From assembly GCA_964510315.1 (NCBI GenBank), contig CAZEAP010000036.1, positions 1-32,282 on the forward strand: a stretch of DNA of 32,282 nt, written 5' to 3'. This document shows, one piece after another, positions 22,504 to 30,768 of this stretch. The position numbers were made by a program, and so were the translations under genes. The notes under the pieces were generated by a model. The model did no database searches, was not told the DNA's origin, and was given only the letters and a program-made list of their open reading frames with translations. Numbering within the stretch: position 1 is the first letter of the stretch; every line of letters starts with the position of its first letter. The DNA comes from CAZEAP01 sp964510315. Lineage in GTDB: Bacteria > Planctomycetota > Brocadiia > SM23-32.

Positions 22504-24000
22504 TCAGAGCGTGATGCCCGTGCGCCAGATGGCTATCTGGCGGCGGTCCCCGGCCTCCGCCTTCGGCGTTGCTCGCCCGGAAGCCACCTCCCGAACGTAA
22601 TCCAGCAGTTCCTCCTCCAGCTCATCTATCCCAGTCCCGTGAGTCAGCCTTCCGGCGTCAAAATCAATCCAGTTCTTTTTGCGCCGTGCCAACGCGCTGG
22701 TCGAGGACACCTTCACCGTGGGGACGGGGCCGCCGAGGGGTGTGCCGCATCCGGTGGTGAAGACCACGAGCTGGGCTCCCGCCGCGGCGAGGGCGCTCAG
22801 GGAGACCATGTCGTTGCCGGGCGCCTCCAGCAGACTGAGGCCCGGCCGGCGGGCCCGCTGCCCGTAGTCAAGCACTTCGGTGACGGGGGCCGAGCCGCCC
22901 TTGCGCACGCAGCCGAGGGACTTCTCCTCGATCGTCGTGATGCCGCCGGCACGGTTTCCCGGCGATGGGTTTGCCGAGAGATCGACCCCGTGCCGGACGT
23001 GGTATTCCCGCCATCGACGTATCATCTCCACAAAACGCTGGAAGACGGCGCCATCGACGCAGCGGCTCCCGAGGACCTGCTCGGCACCGAACATCTCCGG
23101 CACCTCGGTCAAGACCGCGCCCCCGCCGGCGGCCACCAGCCGATCGGTGAGCGCGCCCAGCAGAGGGTTTGCCGTTATGCCGCTGAAGGCGTCGGAGCCT
23201 CCGCACTTCAGCCCCACGCGGAGCCGCGCCATCGAGACCTCCTCCCGGCGTCGCCGCCCCGCACCTCTGGCCAGTTGCCTCAGTTCCTCCAGGGCGGGGG
23301 GCACCGCGTCGGCCTGGTCTTGAGCCACCAGGAACTTCACCCGCTCCGGGTCCGTGGCTCCCAGCACCTCCTGGAACCGCTCCACGCTGTTGGTCTCGCA
23401 CCCCAGCCCCAGGACCAGGACCCCACCCGCGTTTGGGTGGCGGACCAGCCCGGCCAGAATGCGCTGCGTGCGGAGCAGGTCCTCTCCCGCCTGCGAGCAT
23501 CCGTGCGGATGTGGCCAGGCCGCCGCCGTATCCACGGACCCGGGCAGCCCCTCCTGGCGCAGGCGGCGAGCCAGTTGCTGGGCCAGCGAGTTGACACATC
23601 CCACGGTAGGTACGATCCATATCTCGTTCCGTATGCCGACCGCACCGTCTGCGCGCGGGAAACCGCGGAAAGTCGGCGCCTCGCCGGCGGGCGGAGGCTG
23701 TTGCGCCGTTCCGCGAAGCAGCTCCGGCTGCCCGGACGCTGCGGAGCGCAGGTTGTGCTCATGGACCCATTCGCCCGCCTCTACGGGCCGGGTGAGGCGG
23801 CCGATGGGATGTCCGTATTTCAGGATCGGCTCGCCCTGCTTGATCCCTCGCAACGCCACCTTGTGACCGGCGGGAATGTCCTGCAAAACGGAGACCTGGA
23901 CGCCGCCCACTGTGCAGACCGTGCCCCCCTCCAGGCGCCGCAGGGAAACGGCAGCGTTATCGGCCGGGTCTATTCGAAACAGCGGCTCTGTTTCGCTCAC
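22504..24000 (-). CDS. uxaA: Altronate dehydratase-like (UxaA family), fused SAF and catalytic domains
   Basis: A 498-residue cytoplasmic lyase of the altronate/galactarate dehydratase family, which removes water from an aldonate or aldarate to give a 2-keto-3-deoxy sugar acid. The N-terminal SAF domain (about 1-95) has LRGIKQGEPILKYGHPIGRL. The catalytic part from about 110 has DGAVGIRNEIWIVPTVGCVN, then GLKCGGSDAFSGITANPLLG, and near the end FTTGCGTPLGGPVPTVKVSS, all typical. Both parts are in one chain, as in E. coli UxaA (about 495 residues). The symbol is tentative, since galactarate and other family members look alike. Uronate-pathway partners (UxaB, UxaC, KdgK) are not in the window; the hydroxypyruvate isomerase-like gene and GH94 are the only other sugar genes near. 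It is downstream of msrB on the same strand. Confidence 0.9.
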   Translation of the reverse strand: MSETEPLFRIDPADNAAVSLRRLEGGTVCTVGGVQVSVLQDIPAGHKVALRGIKQGEPILKYGHPIGRLTRPVEAGEWVHEHNLRSAASGQPELLRGTAQQPPPAGEAPTFRGFPRADGAVGIRNEIWIVPTVGCVNSLAQQLARRLRQEGLPGSVDTAAAWPHPHGCSQAGEDLLRTQRILAGLVRHPNAGGVLVLGLGCETNSVERFQEVLGATDPERVKFLVAQDQADAVPPALEELRQLARGAGRRRREEVSMARLRVGLKCGGSDAFSGITANPLLGALTDRLVAAGGGAVLTEVPEMFGAEQVLGSRCVDGAVFQRFVEMIRRWREYHVRHGVDLSANPSPGNRAGGITTIEEKSLGCVRKGGSAPVTEVLDYGQRARRPGLSLLEAPGNDMVSLSALAAAGAQLVVFTTGCGTPLGGPVPTVKVSSTSALARRKKNWIDFDAGRLTHGTGIDELEEELLDYVREVASGRATPKAEAGDRRQIAIWRTGITL

Positions 24001-24182
24001 TATGATCCTCAGATGTCAGCGCCACGTGACCGCAGCATTGCGCCGGCACCAGCGGGTAGCATGGAAAAGGCCGGTCACAAGGGACTCGGCCATGGTCCCC
24101 GGGCGCGTCGGCCGCGCGTGGCAAAGGCATCCCGGCCACCCTCCACTACGCCCACCGCACCGCCCGCGGATGCACGCCGGGC

Positions 24183-24584
24183 TCAGGAATCCTCGGGTTG
24201 GAACTTCAGCGCCGCCGAGTTTATGGAAAAACGCAGGCCCGTCGGGTCGGGCCCATCCTCGGAGACGTACCCGAGGTGCGCTTCGCAGCGGCTGCACAGT
24301 ACCTCCGTCCTTCTGGTGGCCAGCCCCCGATCTTTCTGCGTGGCTATGTTCTCCTCAGAAATCGGCTGCCAGAAACTCGGCCAGCCGGTGCCGGAGTCAT
24401 ACTTTGTCTCAGAACTGAACAGTTCGTTACCGCAGCAGACGCACCGGTAGATGCCACGTTCGGAAAAATCGTGATACTGGCCGCTGAAGGGCGGCTCGGT
24501 ACCTTTCTTGCGCGTGATGAGGTACTGCTTGGGAGTAAGCAGCTCTCGCCACTCATCGTCACTTTTTACGACCTCTCTCCCCAT
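24183..24584 (-). CDS. MsrB-like protein lacking the catalytic cysteine
   Basis: A 133-residue member of the peptide-methionine (R)-S-oxide reductase family, which normally repairs oxidised methionine. The fold is complete: EWRELLTPKQYLITRKKGTE, the zinc pairs C48-x2-C51 and C97-x2-C100, and the core SGTGWPSFWQPI. But the active-site motif, normally R-Y-C-x-N-S, is RFSINSAAL here: the nucleophile is Ser120 (codon TCC). The usual HLGHVF is HLGYVS, losing the second active-site histidine. An additional cysteine, C50, lies in the first zinc pair. The protein is either inactive as a classical MsrB, uses another cysteine, or has a new role. GGAGGGG upstream supports ATG 24584. It is the first gene of the minus-strand block. 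Confidence 0.85.
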   Translation of the reverse strand: MGREVVKSDDEWRELLTPKQYLITRKKGTEPPFSGQYHDFSERGIYRCVCCGNELFSSETKYDSGTGWPSFWQPISEENIATQKDRGLATRRTEVLCSRCEAHLGYVSEDGPDPTGLRFSINSAALKFQPEDS

Positions 24585-24911
24585 TTCCGACCCCCCTCCG
24601 GCATAGCGCCGCCACCTGTCTCGGCTCACGGCGACCCGTCTTCTCGCCGGCCGCCGGCACCATCAGAAAACACGGTTTCAATCTACACCTGCACGTCCTG
24701 TTTGCAAGTGCCGTGCCCGATAGTGCCGCGGAGAAGCGCGAACTCCATCTTCTCAACCCCTTTGTCTCGCTCCGGGCTGTTCGGTTCACAGTCTATCCGA
24801 CCTGCCGCAAGGCGGGGCCGCCGCGGCAGAGGTCAGGGAGAGAGCGGTTTATATAGGGGCAGACTTGCGGTATGCTCTTGCCATCCCCGGCCTCTCTCGG
24901 AACCACGGTCC
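24585..24911. other. Divergent intergenic region
   Basis: This 327-bp spacer separates the msrB-like gene (reverse) from the DMT transporter (forward) and must hold both promoters. Open frames across it show no recognisable domain and no good ribosome site. AT-richer pieces near 24847-24855 (TTTATATAG) and TATGCT at 24872-24877 could belong to the transporter promoter, but I find no convincing pair of boxes. Confidence 0.4.
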
Positions 24912-25787
24912 ATGTCACTGCTGCCCGCAGCCCTGATCATCGTCTCGTGTTTTGCCCACGCCGGCTGGAACCTTCTGGCCCGACATCGGCGGCGGGAGAA
25001 GGCTTTTTTCCGCCGGATGCTGCTTGCCACCACACCGGTGGCCCTCTGCCTGATCGCCGCCGCTCTGGCCGTGCCCCACTCTTTCCCGCTGAGGGCCTGG
25101 CTCTGCGTGGTGCCGTCGGGGATCATCTGCGGCCTCTATTTCCGGTTCCTGGCGCTCGCCTACGGGTCGTCGGACTTCACCATCGTCTACCCCACGGCGC
25201 GGGCCCTCCCGGTGCTGATGGTGGCGGGGATAGACGTGCTCAGGGGCCGCTACCCCACCGGCTTCGGCTGGCTGGGCATGGTGCTGGTGGCTTTCGGCTG
25301 CGTGCTGGCACCGCAGGAGTCGCTGCGCCGGTTCGATTTGCGGCGCTACCACCTGCGGGAGGTGATGTGGATACTCCTGACCGCCGCGACCATAGTCGGC
25401 TTCACCATGCTGGACAAGCTGGCCCAGGAGGTCGTCCGGCGGGGACCGGGGAGCGCGGCGCTGTACTGCGGGATATGGCACCTCTGTGCCTGCGCGACCT
25501 ACGTGGCGCTGGAGTGGGCATTCGACCGACCGAGGCCCCCGGGGACGGCGGTGGGCTGGCGGCTGCCGGCGCTGGGGGCGGTTCTCGGTCTGACCGGCTA
25601 CACCCTGGTGCTGTGGGCCTACCAGCTTTCCCCCCACACCGGCTACCTGCTGGCATTCCGGCAGTTCAGCATAGTCCTCGGGGTGGCGGCGGCCTTCGCG
25701 ATCCACAGGGAGCCGGGCGCGGCGGTGCGACTCCCCGCGACCGGCGCCATCGTGGCCGGACTGGTGCTGCTGGCCCTCCTGGGTTGA
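24912..25787 (+). CDS. EamA/DMT-family transporter
   Basis: A 291-residue inner-membrane protein with about ten hydrophobic segments in two halves, each an EamA-type repeat. The first half opens LIIVSCFAHAGWNLLARHRR, the second near residue 150 with LREVMWILLTAATIVGFTML. The YFRFLALAYGSSDFTIVYPT segment in the first half is a family hallmark (gain of AYxxSxFxxVYP). Such carriers export or import small metabolites such as amino acids, sugars or nucleotides; no substrate can be named. ATG 24912 starts directly at the first membrane segment; upstream codons of the open frame are antisense to msrB. No clear ribosome site precedes it. It is convergent with the hydroxypyruvate isomerase-like gene 52 bp away. 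Confidence 0.87.
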   Translation: MSLLPAALIIVSCFAHAGWNLLARHRRREKAFFRRMLLATTPVALCLIAAALAVPHSFPLRAWLCVVPSGIICGLYFRFLALAYGSSDFTIVYPTARALPVLMVAGIDVLRGRYPTGFGWLGMVLVAFGCVLAPQESLRRFDLRRYHLREVMWILLTAATIVGFTMLDKLAQEVVRRGPGSAALYCGIWHLCACATYVALEWAFDRPRPPGTAVGWRLPALGAVLGLTGYTLVLWAYQLSPHTGYLLAFRQFSIVLGVAAAFAIHREPGAAVRLPATGAIVAGLVLLALLG

Positions 25788-25806
25788 TCGGCCGGCAGCG
25801 GTGCGA

Positions 25807-25827
25807 CAGGAAGCACGAAGCTTCCTG
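25807..25827. terminator. Hairpin between convergent genes
   Basis: A perfect 8-bp stem, CAGGAAGC and GCTTCCTG, with a five-base loop lies in the 52-bp gap between the DMT transporter and the reverse-strand hydroxypyruvate isomerase-like gene. The position fits a bidirectional terminator, but no T-tract follows on either strand, so intrinsic termination would be weak. Confidence 0.4.
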
Positions 25828-25839
25828 CCACGGAGACGC

Positions 25840-26619
25840 TCAAACGTCGCAGGTCCGGTAGGCGGCGCGGAGGGCCTCCACCGGGTCGCCGTCAAAACCG
25901 AACTCGTGTCCCATATAGAGGTCGAAACCGGTGTCCGCGATCCCTCTGCAGACGGCGGGGTAGTAGATCTCCTGATTTTCATCCAGTGGGCCGCGCCGCG
26001 GATTGCCCGCGGTGTGGAAGTGCCCGATGTGCTCGATGTTCTCGGTGATGGTGGCGATCAGGTCGCCTTCCATGATCTGCATGTGGTAGATGTCGTAGAG
26101 GAGCTTCGCCCGGGGCGATCCGACGGCCTCGCAGACACGCACGCCCCAGTCGGTGTGGTCGCACTGGTAGCCGGGATGGTCGCGCTTGGAGTTGAGCAGT
26201 TCCATGTTCAGGTTGACGCCGGCCTCTTCGGCCGCTTTGACCACGGGCCGCAGCCCTTCGGCGCACACCTCGATGGACTCCTCGTCGTCGCGCCCGTTCC
26301 GATTTCCGCTGAAGCAGATGAGCCCCGGTATGTCGTTGGCGGCGGCGATCTCGATGGACTCGTGCAGTTCGTCGGCAATCCGGCCGTGGTTCTCGGGGTT
26401 GTTCAGGCCGTCGGTCAGCGACTCGTGGCCGCTCATCGAGGCTATGCGGAGGCCGCACTTGTCGGCCAGCTCCAGCAATTCTTGGAAGGGCGCCCCTTCC
26501 CTTCCCCAGATTTCAACGGCGGCATAACCGATGTTCCCGGCTTCCCGGAGCAGGTGCTCCAGCCGGGTGCCTTCCTTCAGGAAACATCCCAGGCAAAACG
26601 ACTGATTGATGCGTCCCAT
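25840..26619 (-). CDS. Hydroxypyruvate isomerase-like TIM-barrel protein
   Basis: A 259-residue cytoplasmic xylose-isomerase-like TIM barrel. It resembles Hyi, which interconverts hydroxypyruvate and tartronate semialdehyde. Visible landmarks are the N-terminal INQSFCLGCF, the AVEIWGREG strand, the catalytic glutamate E140 (NMELLNSK), YDIYHMQIMEGD with D176 and H179, HIGHFHTAGNPRRGPLD, and the second catalytic glutamate E239 (MGHEF). The glutamate positions agree with those of E. coli Hyi. Related sugar epimerases share much of this, so the substrate is not certain. ATG 26619 follows GGAGG. The gene stands alone, divergent from GH94 across a 293-bp spacer in which I find no clear promoter or operator. 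Confidence 0.87.
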   Translation of the reverse strand: MGRINQSFCLGCFLKEGTRLEHLLREAGNIGYAAVEIWGREGAPFQELLELADKCGLRIASMSGHESLTDGLNNPENHGRIADELHESIEIAAANDIPGLICFSGNRNGRDDEESIEVCAEGLRPVVKAAEEAGVNLNMELLNSKRDHPGYQCDHTDWGVRVCEAVGSPRAKLLYDIYHMQIMEGDLIATITENIEHIGHFHTAGNPRRGPLDENQEIYYPAVCRGIADTGFDLYMGHEFGFDGDPVEALRAAYRTCDV

Positions 26620-26912
26620 CACGCGGCCTCCAACAAAGTTTCCGCAGCGGCGTGCGGAGGGCAATCACCGCAGACTGCACTGTACCTACCGGAGGGCCGG
26701 GCGGAGGTCAAGGGGACCGCCGGTGGAGTCATGCGTTGCTTTCACGGCTCCTGTCCCGCTCGCGTGAACCCCCTGTCGGAGCCTGACCAGAATGGCCGTA
26801 GGCGTTTGGCGTCCGCGCTGCGGCTTGCGGAGGACGAGCCGGTAAGGTACACCACGGACTTCAGGAGGCGGCCCGACGGGCGGCCCCAAGCCTTTCACCG
26901 GTGGAGGAAACG

Positions 26913-29339
26913 ATGGTCGAATCTGCGCGCCCTGTTGAGACGGAGTTCGGATACTTCGACGTCGAGAACCGCGAGTACGTCATCACCACTCACGCGACGC
27001 CCGTCCCGTGGATCAACTACCTGGGCCTGGAAGGCGAGCTTTGCGGGATAGTCTCGGCCACCGCCGGCGGACCCACCTGGTTCCGGGACCCGCTCTACAA
27101 CCGGATCACCCGCTACGTGCAGGTCGGCACGTGCAAGGACCACCCCGGACGCTACCTGTTCCTGCGCGACCGGGAGACGGGCGATTTCTGGTCGGCAAGC
27201 TATCGGCCGGTCACACAGGCGCCACCGGACGACTACGAATGCCGGCACGGCCTCGGCTACACCTCGATCGAGTCCCGACGTGACGGGGTAACCGCCGAAC
27301 TCCTGCACCTGATACCCCTCGGCGCCGACATCGAGATCCAGCGGGTGGCCGTCCGCAACGACGGCGACCGGCCCCGCAGGCTGTCGGCCTTCACCTACCG
27401 GGAGTTCGTGAACGGAACCGCATACAACGACCTGTGCAACTGCCAGTACAGCAGTCACATCGCCCAGGTGGAGTTCGACCCCGAAGACGAGCGCATCCTT
27501 CACCTGACCACCCCGACGCAGAGACCCCGCCCCCTCCCCTTCTGCGCACTGAGCGAGCCGCCGTCCGGCTATGACACCAGGTGCGAGACCTTCCTCGGCG
27601 ACGGCTCCATCGTCAACCCGCAGGTGGTAAAGGAAGGCCAGGCCCGCAACTCGATGGCGGGCGACGACACGGCGGTCTGCGTCTACCAGTTGGACTTCGA
27701 GCTGGCTCCCGGCGAGGAGAAGGTCTTCCACGTCGGGGTGGGCATGGCCCCCGACCCGCCGGCGGCCCGGGAACTCGCAGACGAGTGGCTGGGCAACGAA
27801 GACGCCCTTTTCGCCGCACTGGAGGAACTGAGGAACTATGCCACCGACCTGCTCGGAACTCTGCAATGCGAGGTTCCCGACCCCGCCATGGGCTTGATGG
27901 TCAACACCTGGAACGCCTACCAGTGCTGGGTTAACTTCCTGTTTTCCCGATCGATATCCGGCCGGGACAACGGGATAGGCCGCAGCATGGGCACGCGGGA
28001 TTCACTGCAGGACCTGCTGGGCTACATGCACCTGGCCCCCGACCGCGCCCGCGAACGCATCCTGGAGATGGTGCGTGCGGTGCAACTGGAGAACGGCGCC
28101 TGCCGCCACCAGTACTCCGCCCTCACCAAGGAGGGCTCCGAGAGCAAAGGGTTCAGCGACGACCACCTCTGGCTGCCCCTCGCCGTCGCCGCCTACGTGA
28201 AGGAAACGGGCGACACGGACATCCTGGAGGAGGAGATATCGTACAGCGACAACCGCGACCTGTCCGAAGACCTCTACCGGCACCTGCTCCGCGCGGTCAG
28301 CTACAGCTTCGGCGACCGTGCCGCTCACGGGCTGCCCCGGCTGCGGGCGGCCGACTGGAATGACACCATCGGGGACGGGCCCGACGACGAGGTCTCCGAG
28401 TCCGTGCTGGTCGGCATGATGCTGGTCAAGATGGCCCGCGAGATGATCACGCTCACCGAACTTGCCGGCAGAACGGACGAGACCGTCGGTCACGGTGGAT
28501 CCGAGATGCCGGTCACCGACTTCCTCGGCACCGTCGTCGAGGAGATGACCGAAACGGTCAACCGGCAGGCCTGGCTCGAGGAAGCGTCGTACTACGCCCG
28601 GGGCACCGACGGCGACGGGGAATGGTTCGGCGTGCCGGAGCGGGAGGAGGGCAAGATATTCCTCGAACCCCAGCCCTGGTCGGTGATGGCCGGCGTGGCG
28701 GACGCCGAACGGGCGCGGACGGCCATGGACAGCGTCCGGGAGAAACTGTGGACGCCCAACGGCATCCAGATCATCACTCCGGCCTGCGCCGTCGCGCCCA
28801 GCGGCGACTTCGACGTATTCCCGAAGGGGGCAAAGGAGAACGGCGGCATCTTCTGCCACCCCAACCCCTGGGCCGTCTGCGCGGAGTGCCTGCTGGGGCG
28901 CGGCGAGAGGGCTTTCGAGTACTACCGTGCCATCCTGCCGCCGGTCGCCGCGCAGCCGGATCCGGCGCATTACTGCGCCGAACCCTACGTGTACGGCCAG
29001 CAGCGCTACGGCCGGGAGCACATCGAGTACGGCAAGTGCGCGGGGACGTGGCTCACCGGCACCGCGGCGTGGAACTACGTCGCCGCCACCCAGTACATCC
29101 TCGGCGTCCGCCCGGACTGGGCAGGACTGCGGGTGGACCCCTGCATCCCGGCCGAATGGGATGAGTTCCACGTGACCCGCCGCTACCGGGGCGCCACCTA
29201 CGAGATACACGTCGCCAATCCTGAATCGGTCAACGGAGGCATACAATCCGTCATCGTTGACGGAGAGCCGATCGACGGTGACCTCCTGCCGGTCTTCGAG
29301 GACGGCGCGGTGCACAAGGTCGAGGTGCGAATGGGCTGA
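26913..29339 (+). CDS. GH94 phosphorylase (cellobiose/chitobiose phosphorylase type)
   Basis: An 808-residue cytoplasmic enzyme that would split a beta-linked disaccharide with phosphate to give sugar 1-phosphate and free sugar. The N-terminal beta-sandwich opens FGYFDVENREYVITTHATPV and continues with PWINYLG and GGPTWFRDPL. The (alpha/alpha)6 catalytic domain contains SISGRDNGIGRSMGTRDSLQ, the general-acid region RAADWND (D481-D484) and the phosphate/substrate loop CAGTWLTGTAAWNY near the C-terminus, followed by LRVDPCIP, all standard for GH94. No signal peptide is present. GGAGGAAACG precedes ATG 26913; GTG 26901 would add four residues. Disaccharide specificity cannot be decided by eye. 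dinB follows after seven bases, an unexpected partner. Confidence 0.92.
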   Translation: MVESARPVETEFGYFDVENREYVITTHATPVPWINYLGLEGELCGIVSATAGGPTWFRDPLYNRITRYVQVGTCKDHPGRYLFLRDRETGDFWSASYRPVTQAPPDDYECRHGLGYTSIESRRDGVTAELLHLIPLGADIEIQRVAVRNDGDRPRRLSAFTYREFVNGTAYNDLCNCQYSSHIAQVEFDPEDERILHLTTPTQRPRPLPFCALSEPPSGYDTRCETFLGDGSIVNPQVVKEGQARNSMAGDDTAVCVYQLDFELAPGEEKVFHVGVGMAPDPPAARELADEWLGNEDALFAALEELRNYATDLLGTLQCEVPDPAMGLMVNTWNAYQCWVNFLFSRSISGRDNGIGRSMGTRDSLQDLLGYMHLAPDRARERILEMVRAVQLENGACRHQYSALTKEGSESKGFSDDHLWLPLAVAAYVKETGDTDILEEEISYSDNRDLSEDLYRHLLRAVSYSFGDRAAHGLPRLRAADWNDTIGDGPDDEVSESVLVGMMLVKMAREMITLTELAGRTDETVGHGGSEMPVTDFLGTVVEEMTETVNRQAWLEEASYYARGTDGDGEWFGVPEREEGKIFLEPQPWSVMAGVADAERARTAMDSVREKLWTPNGIQIITPACAVAPSGDFDVFPKGAKENGGIFCHPNPWAVCAECLLGRGERAFEYYRAILPPVAAQPDPAHYCAEPYVYGQQRYGREHIEYGKCAGTWLTGTAAWNYVAATQYILGVRPDWAGLRVDPCIPAEWDEFHVTRRYRGATYEIHVANPESVNGGIQSVIVDGEPIDGDLLPVFEDGAVHKVEVRMG

Positions 29340-29346
29340 GGCGACC

Positions 29347-30570
29347 ATGGCAGAAGAGCGCGTCATAGTGCATGTTGACATGGACGCCTTCTTCGCGTCG
29401 GTGGAGCAGCGGGACAACCCCGAACTGCGCGGCAAGCCGGTGGTGGTCGGCGCGGACCCCCGCGGCGGCAGCGGCCGGGGCGTGGTCTCCACCTGCTCCT
29501 ACGAGGCGCGCGAGTACGGCATCCACAGCGCCCAGCCCATCAGCGAGGCCTACCGCCGCTGCCCGGACGCCCGCTTCCTGCCGGTCGACGGGGAGAAATA
29601 CGCCCGCGAGGCGCGGCGCATCCGGGAGGTCCTCCGCCGCTTCACCCCGCAGATCCAGGTGGTGAGCATCGACGAAGCTTTCCTCGACGTGACCCGCTCC
29701 CTGCGCCTTTTCGGCGGAAAGCGGCGTCTCGCCGAGGGAATCCGGAGCCGCATCGAGGAGGAGACCGGCCTGACGGCCTCACTGGGTGTGGCCCCCGGCA
29801 AGCTGGTGGCGAAGATCGCCTCCGACCTGGAAAAACCATGCGGGCTCGTCATCGTCGAGCCGGGGGAGGAGCGCGGGTTCCTGGCGCCGCTCTCGGTGCG
29901 GCGCCTCCCCGGAGTGGGCCCCAAGACGCGGGAATCACTGGCGAAGTTCGGTATCGAGACCATCGGCGACGTTGCCGGCATGTCACGGGAGCAGCTCGAA
30001 GAGCGCTTCGGCGTGCACGGCGCCGACCTCTGGCGTAAGGCCCGGGGCGTCGATCGGAGCCCGGTGGCCGGCGGCGGAGCGGCCAAGTCCATCGGCCACG
30101 AGCACACCTTCGGCGAAGACACCCGCGATATGGACCAGGTGCGGCGCACGCTGATGCGCCTGTGCGAGAAAACGGCCCGCCGCCTGCGGAAGGCCGACAA
30201 GTGCGCCCGAACCGTGACCACCAAGGTGCGGCTGGCCGACTTTACCACCCTGACCCGCCAGAGGACCCTGGACCGACCCGTCACCGAGGCCACCCGCATC
30301 TACGGCGTGGCCGGTAAGAACCTGGCCGACGCCGGCGTCGCCGGCCGAGCGCTCCGGCTGATCGGGGTGTCGCTCTCCGGACTCGCCGACGCGGAGGAGG
30401 CGCGGAGGGCCGCACGGCAGACGCGCCTCTTCAGGTCGGAGGCGCAGGGAGCGGAGCTGCAACGCCGACTCGACCGCGCCGAGGACGCCGTGAAGGACCG
30501 ATTCGGCGACGAGGCCATTACCCGAGGAGCAGCCCTGCCCCGACCGGACGAAGAATCTGCCTCTGACTGA
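29347..30570 (+). CDS. dinB: DNA polymerase IV (Y-family)
   Basis: A 407-residue error-prone polymerase for translesion synthesis. The catalytic palm shows VHVDMDAFFASVEQRDNPEL at the N-terminus and SIDEAFLDVT near residue 104, supplying the metal-binding aspartates and the glutamate. A helix-hairpin-helix follows (RLPGVGPKTRESLAKFGIET), then the little-finger domain with SIGHEHTF. QTRLF near the C-terminus is a likely sliding-clamp binding motif, followed by a conserved tail and a short acidic end. ATG 29347 lies seven bases after the GH94 stop with no separate ribosome site, so translation is probably coupled to the upstream gene. No LexA box is visible in front of the pair. Confidence 0.96.
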   Translation: MAEERVIVHVDMDAFFASVEQRDNPELRGKPVVVGADPRGGSGRGVVSTCSYEAREYGIHSAQPISEAYRRCPDARFLPVDGEKYAREARRIREVLRRFTPQIQVVSIDEAFLDVTRSLRLFGGKRRLAEGIRSRIEEETGLTASLGVAPGKLVAKIASDLEKPCGLVIVEPGEERGFLAPLSVRRLPGVGPKTRESLAKFGIETIGDVAGMSREQLEERFGVHGADLWRKARGVDRSPVAGGGAAKSIGHEHTFGEDTRDMDQVRRTLMRLCEKTARRLRKADKCARTVTTKVRLADFTTLTRQRTLDRPVTEATRIYGVAGKNLADAGVAGRALRLIGVSLSGLADAEEARRAARQTRLFRSEAQGAELQRRLDRAEDAVKDRFGDEAITRGAALPRPDEESASD

Positions 30571-30594
30571 CGCTCATTTTCCAACGACGAAGCA

Positions 30595-30632
30595 GATCAC
30601 AAAGAAGCACACGCGCATAGGCAGAGAGATGG
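30595..30632. repeat. Relic of the end-region repeat family
   Basis: Within the 198-bp gap between dinB and the MDR gene, the segment CAAAGAAGCACACGCGCATA resembles CAAGGAAGCACAACGGCATA at 31884-31903 in the right repeat island. The match is imperfect and short. It suggests that pieces of the same dispersed repeat also sit in ordinary spacers. Confidence 0.35.
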
Positions 30633-30768
30633 GACCGGGAAGCCTGCCCACCACCGGCTCCTTTCCTGGTTGCGGCCGGCTTTTGCAGGGCAGATGCGTA
30701 TGCGGTAAAGTCCTCAGACTTGCCCCGACGAAAGGCGGCCATGTGCGCTTGAGAGAAAGGAGGACCGG

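Noticed and set aside
24650..24850. Possible small protein between msrB and the DMT transporter
   Set aside because: One frame gives a plausible-looking peptide, but there is no start codon with a ribosome site and no family I recognise.
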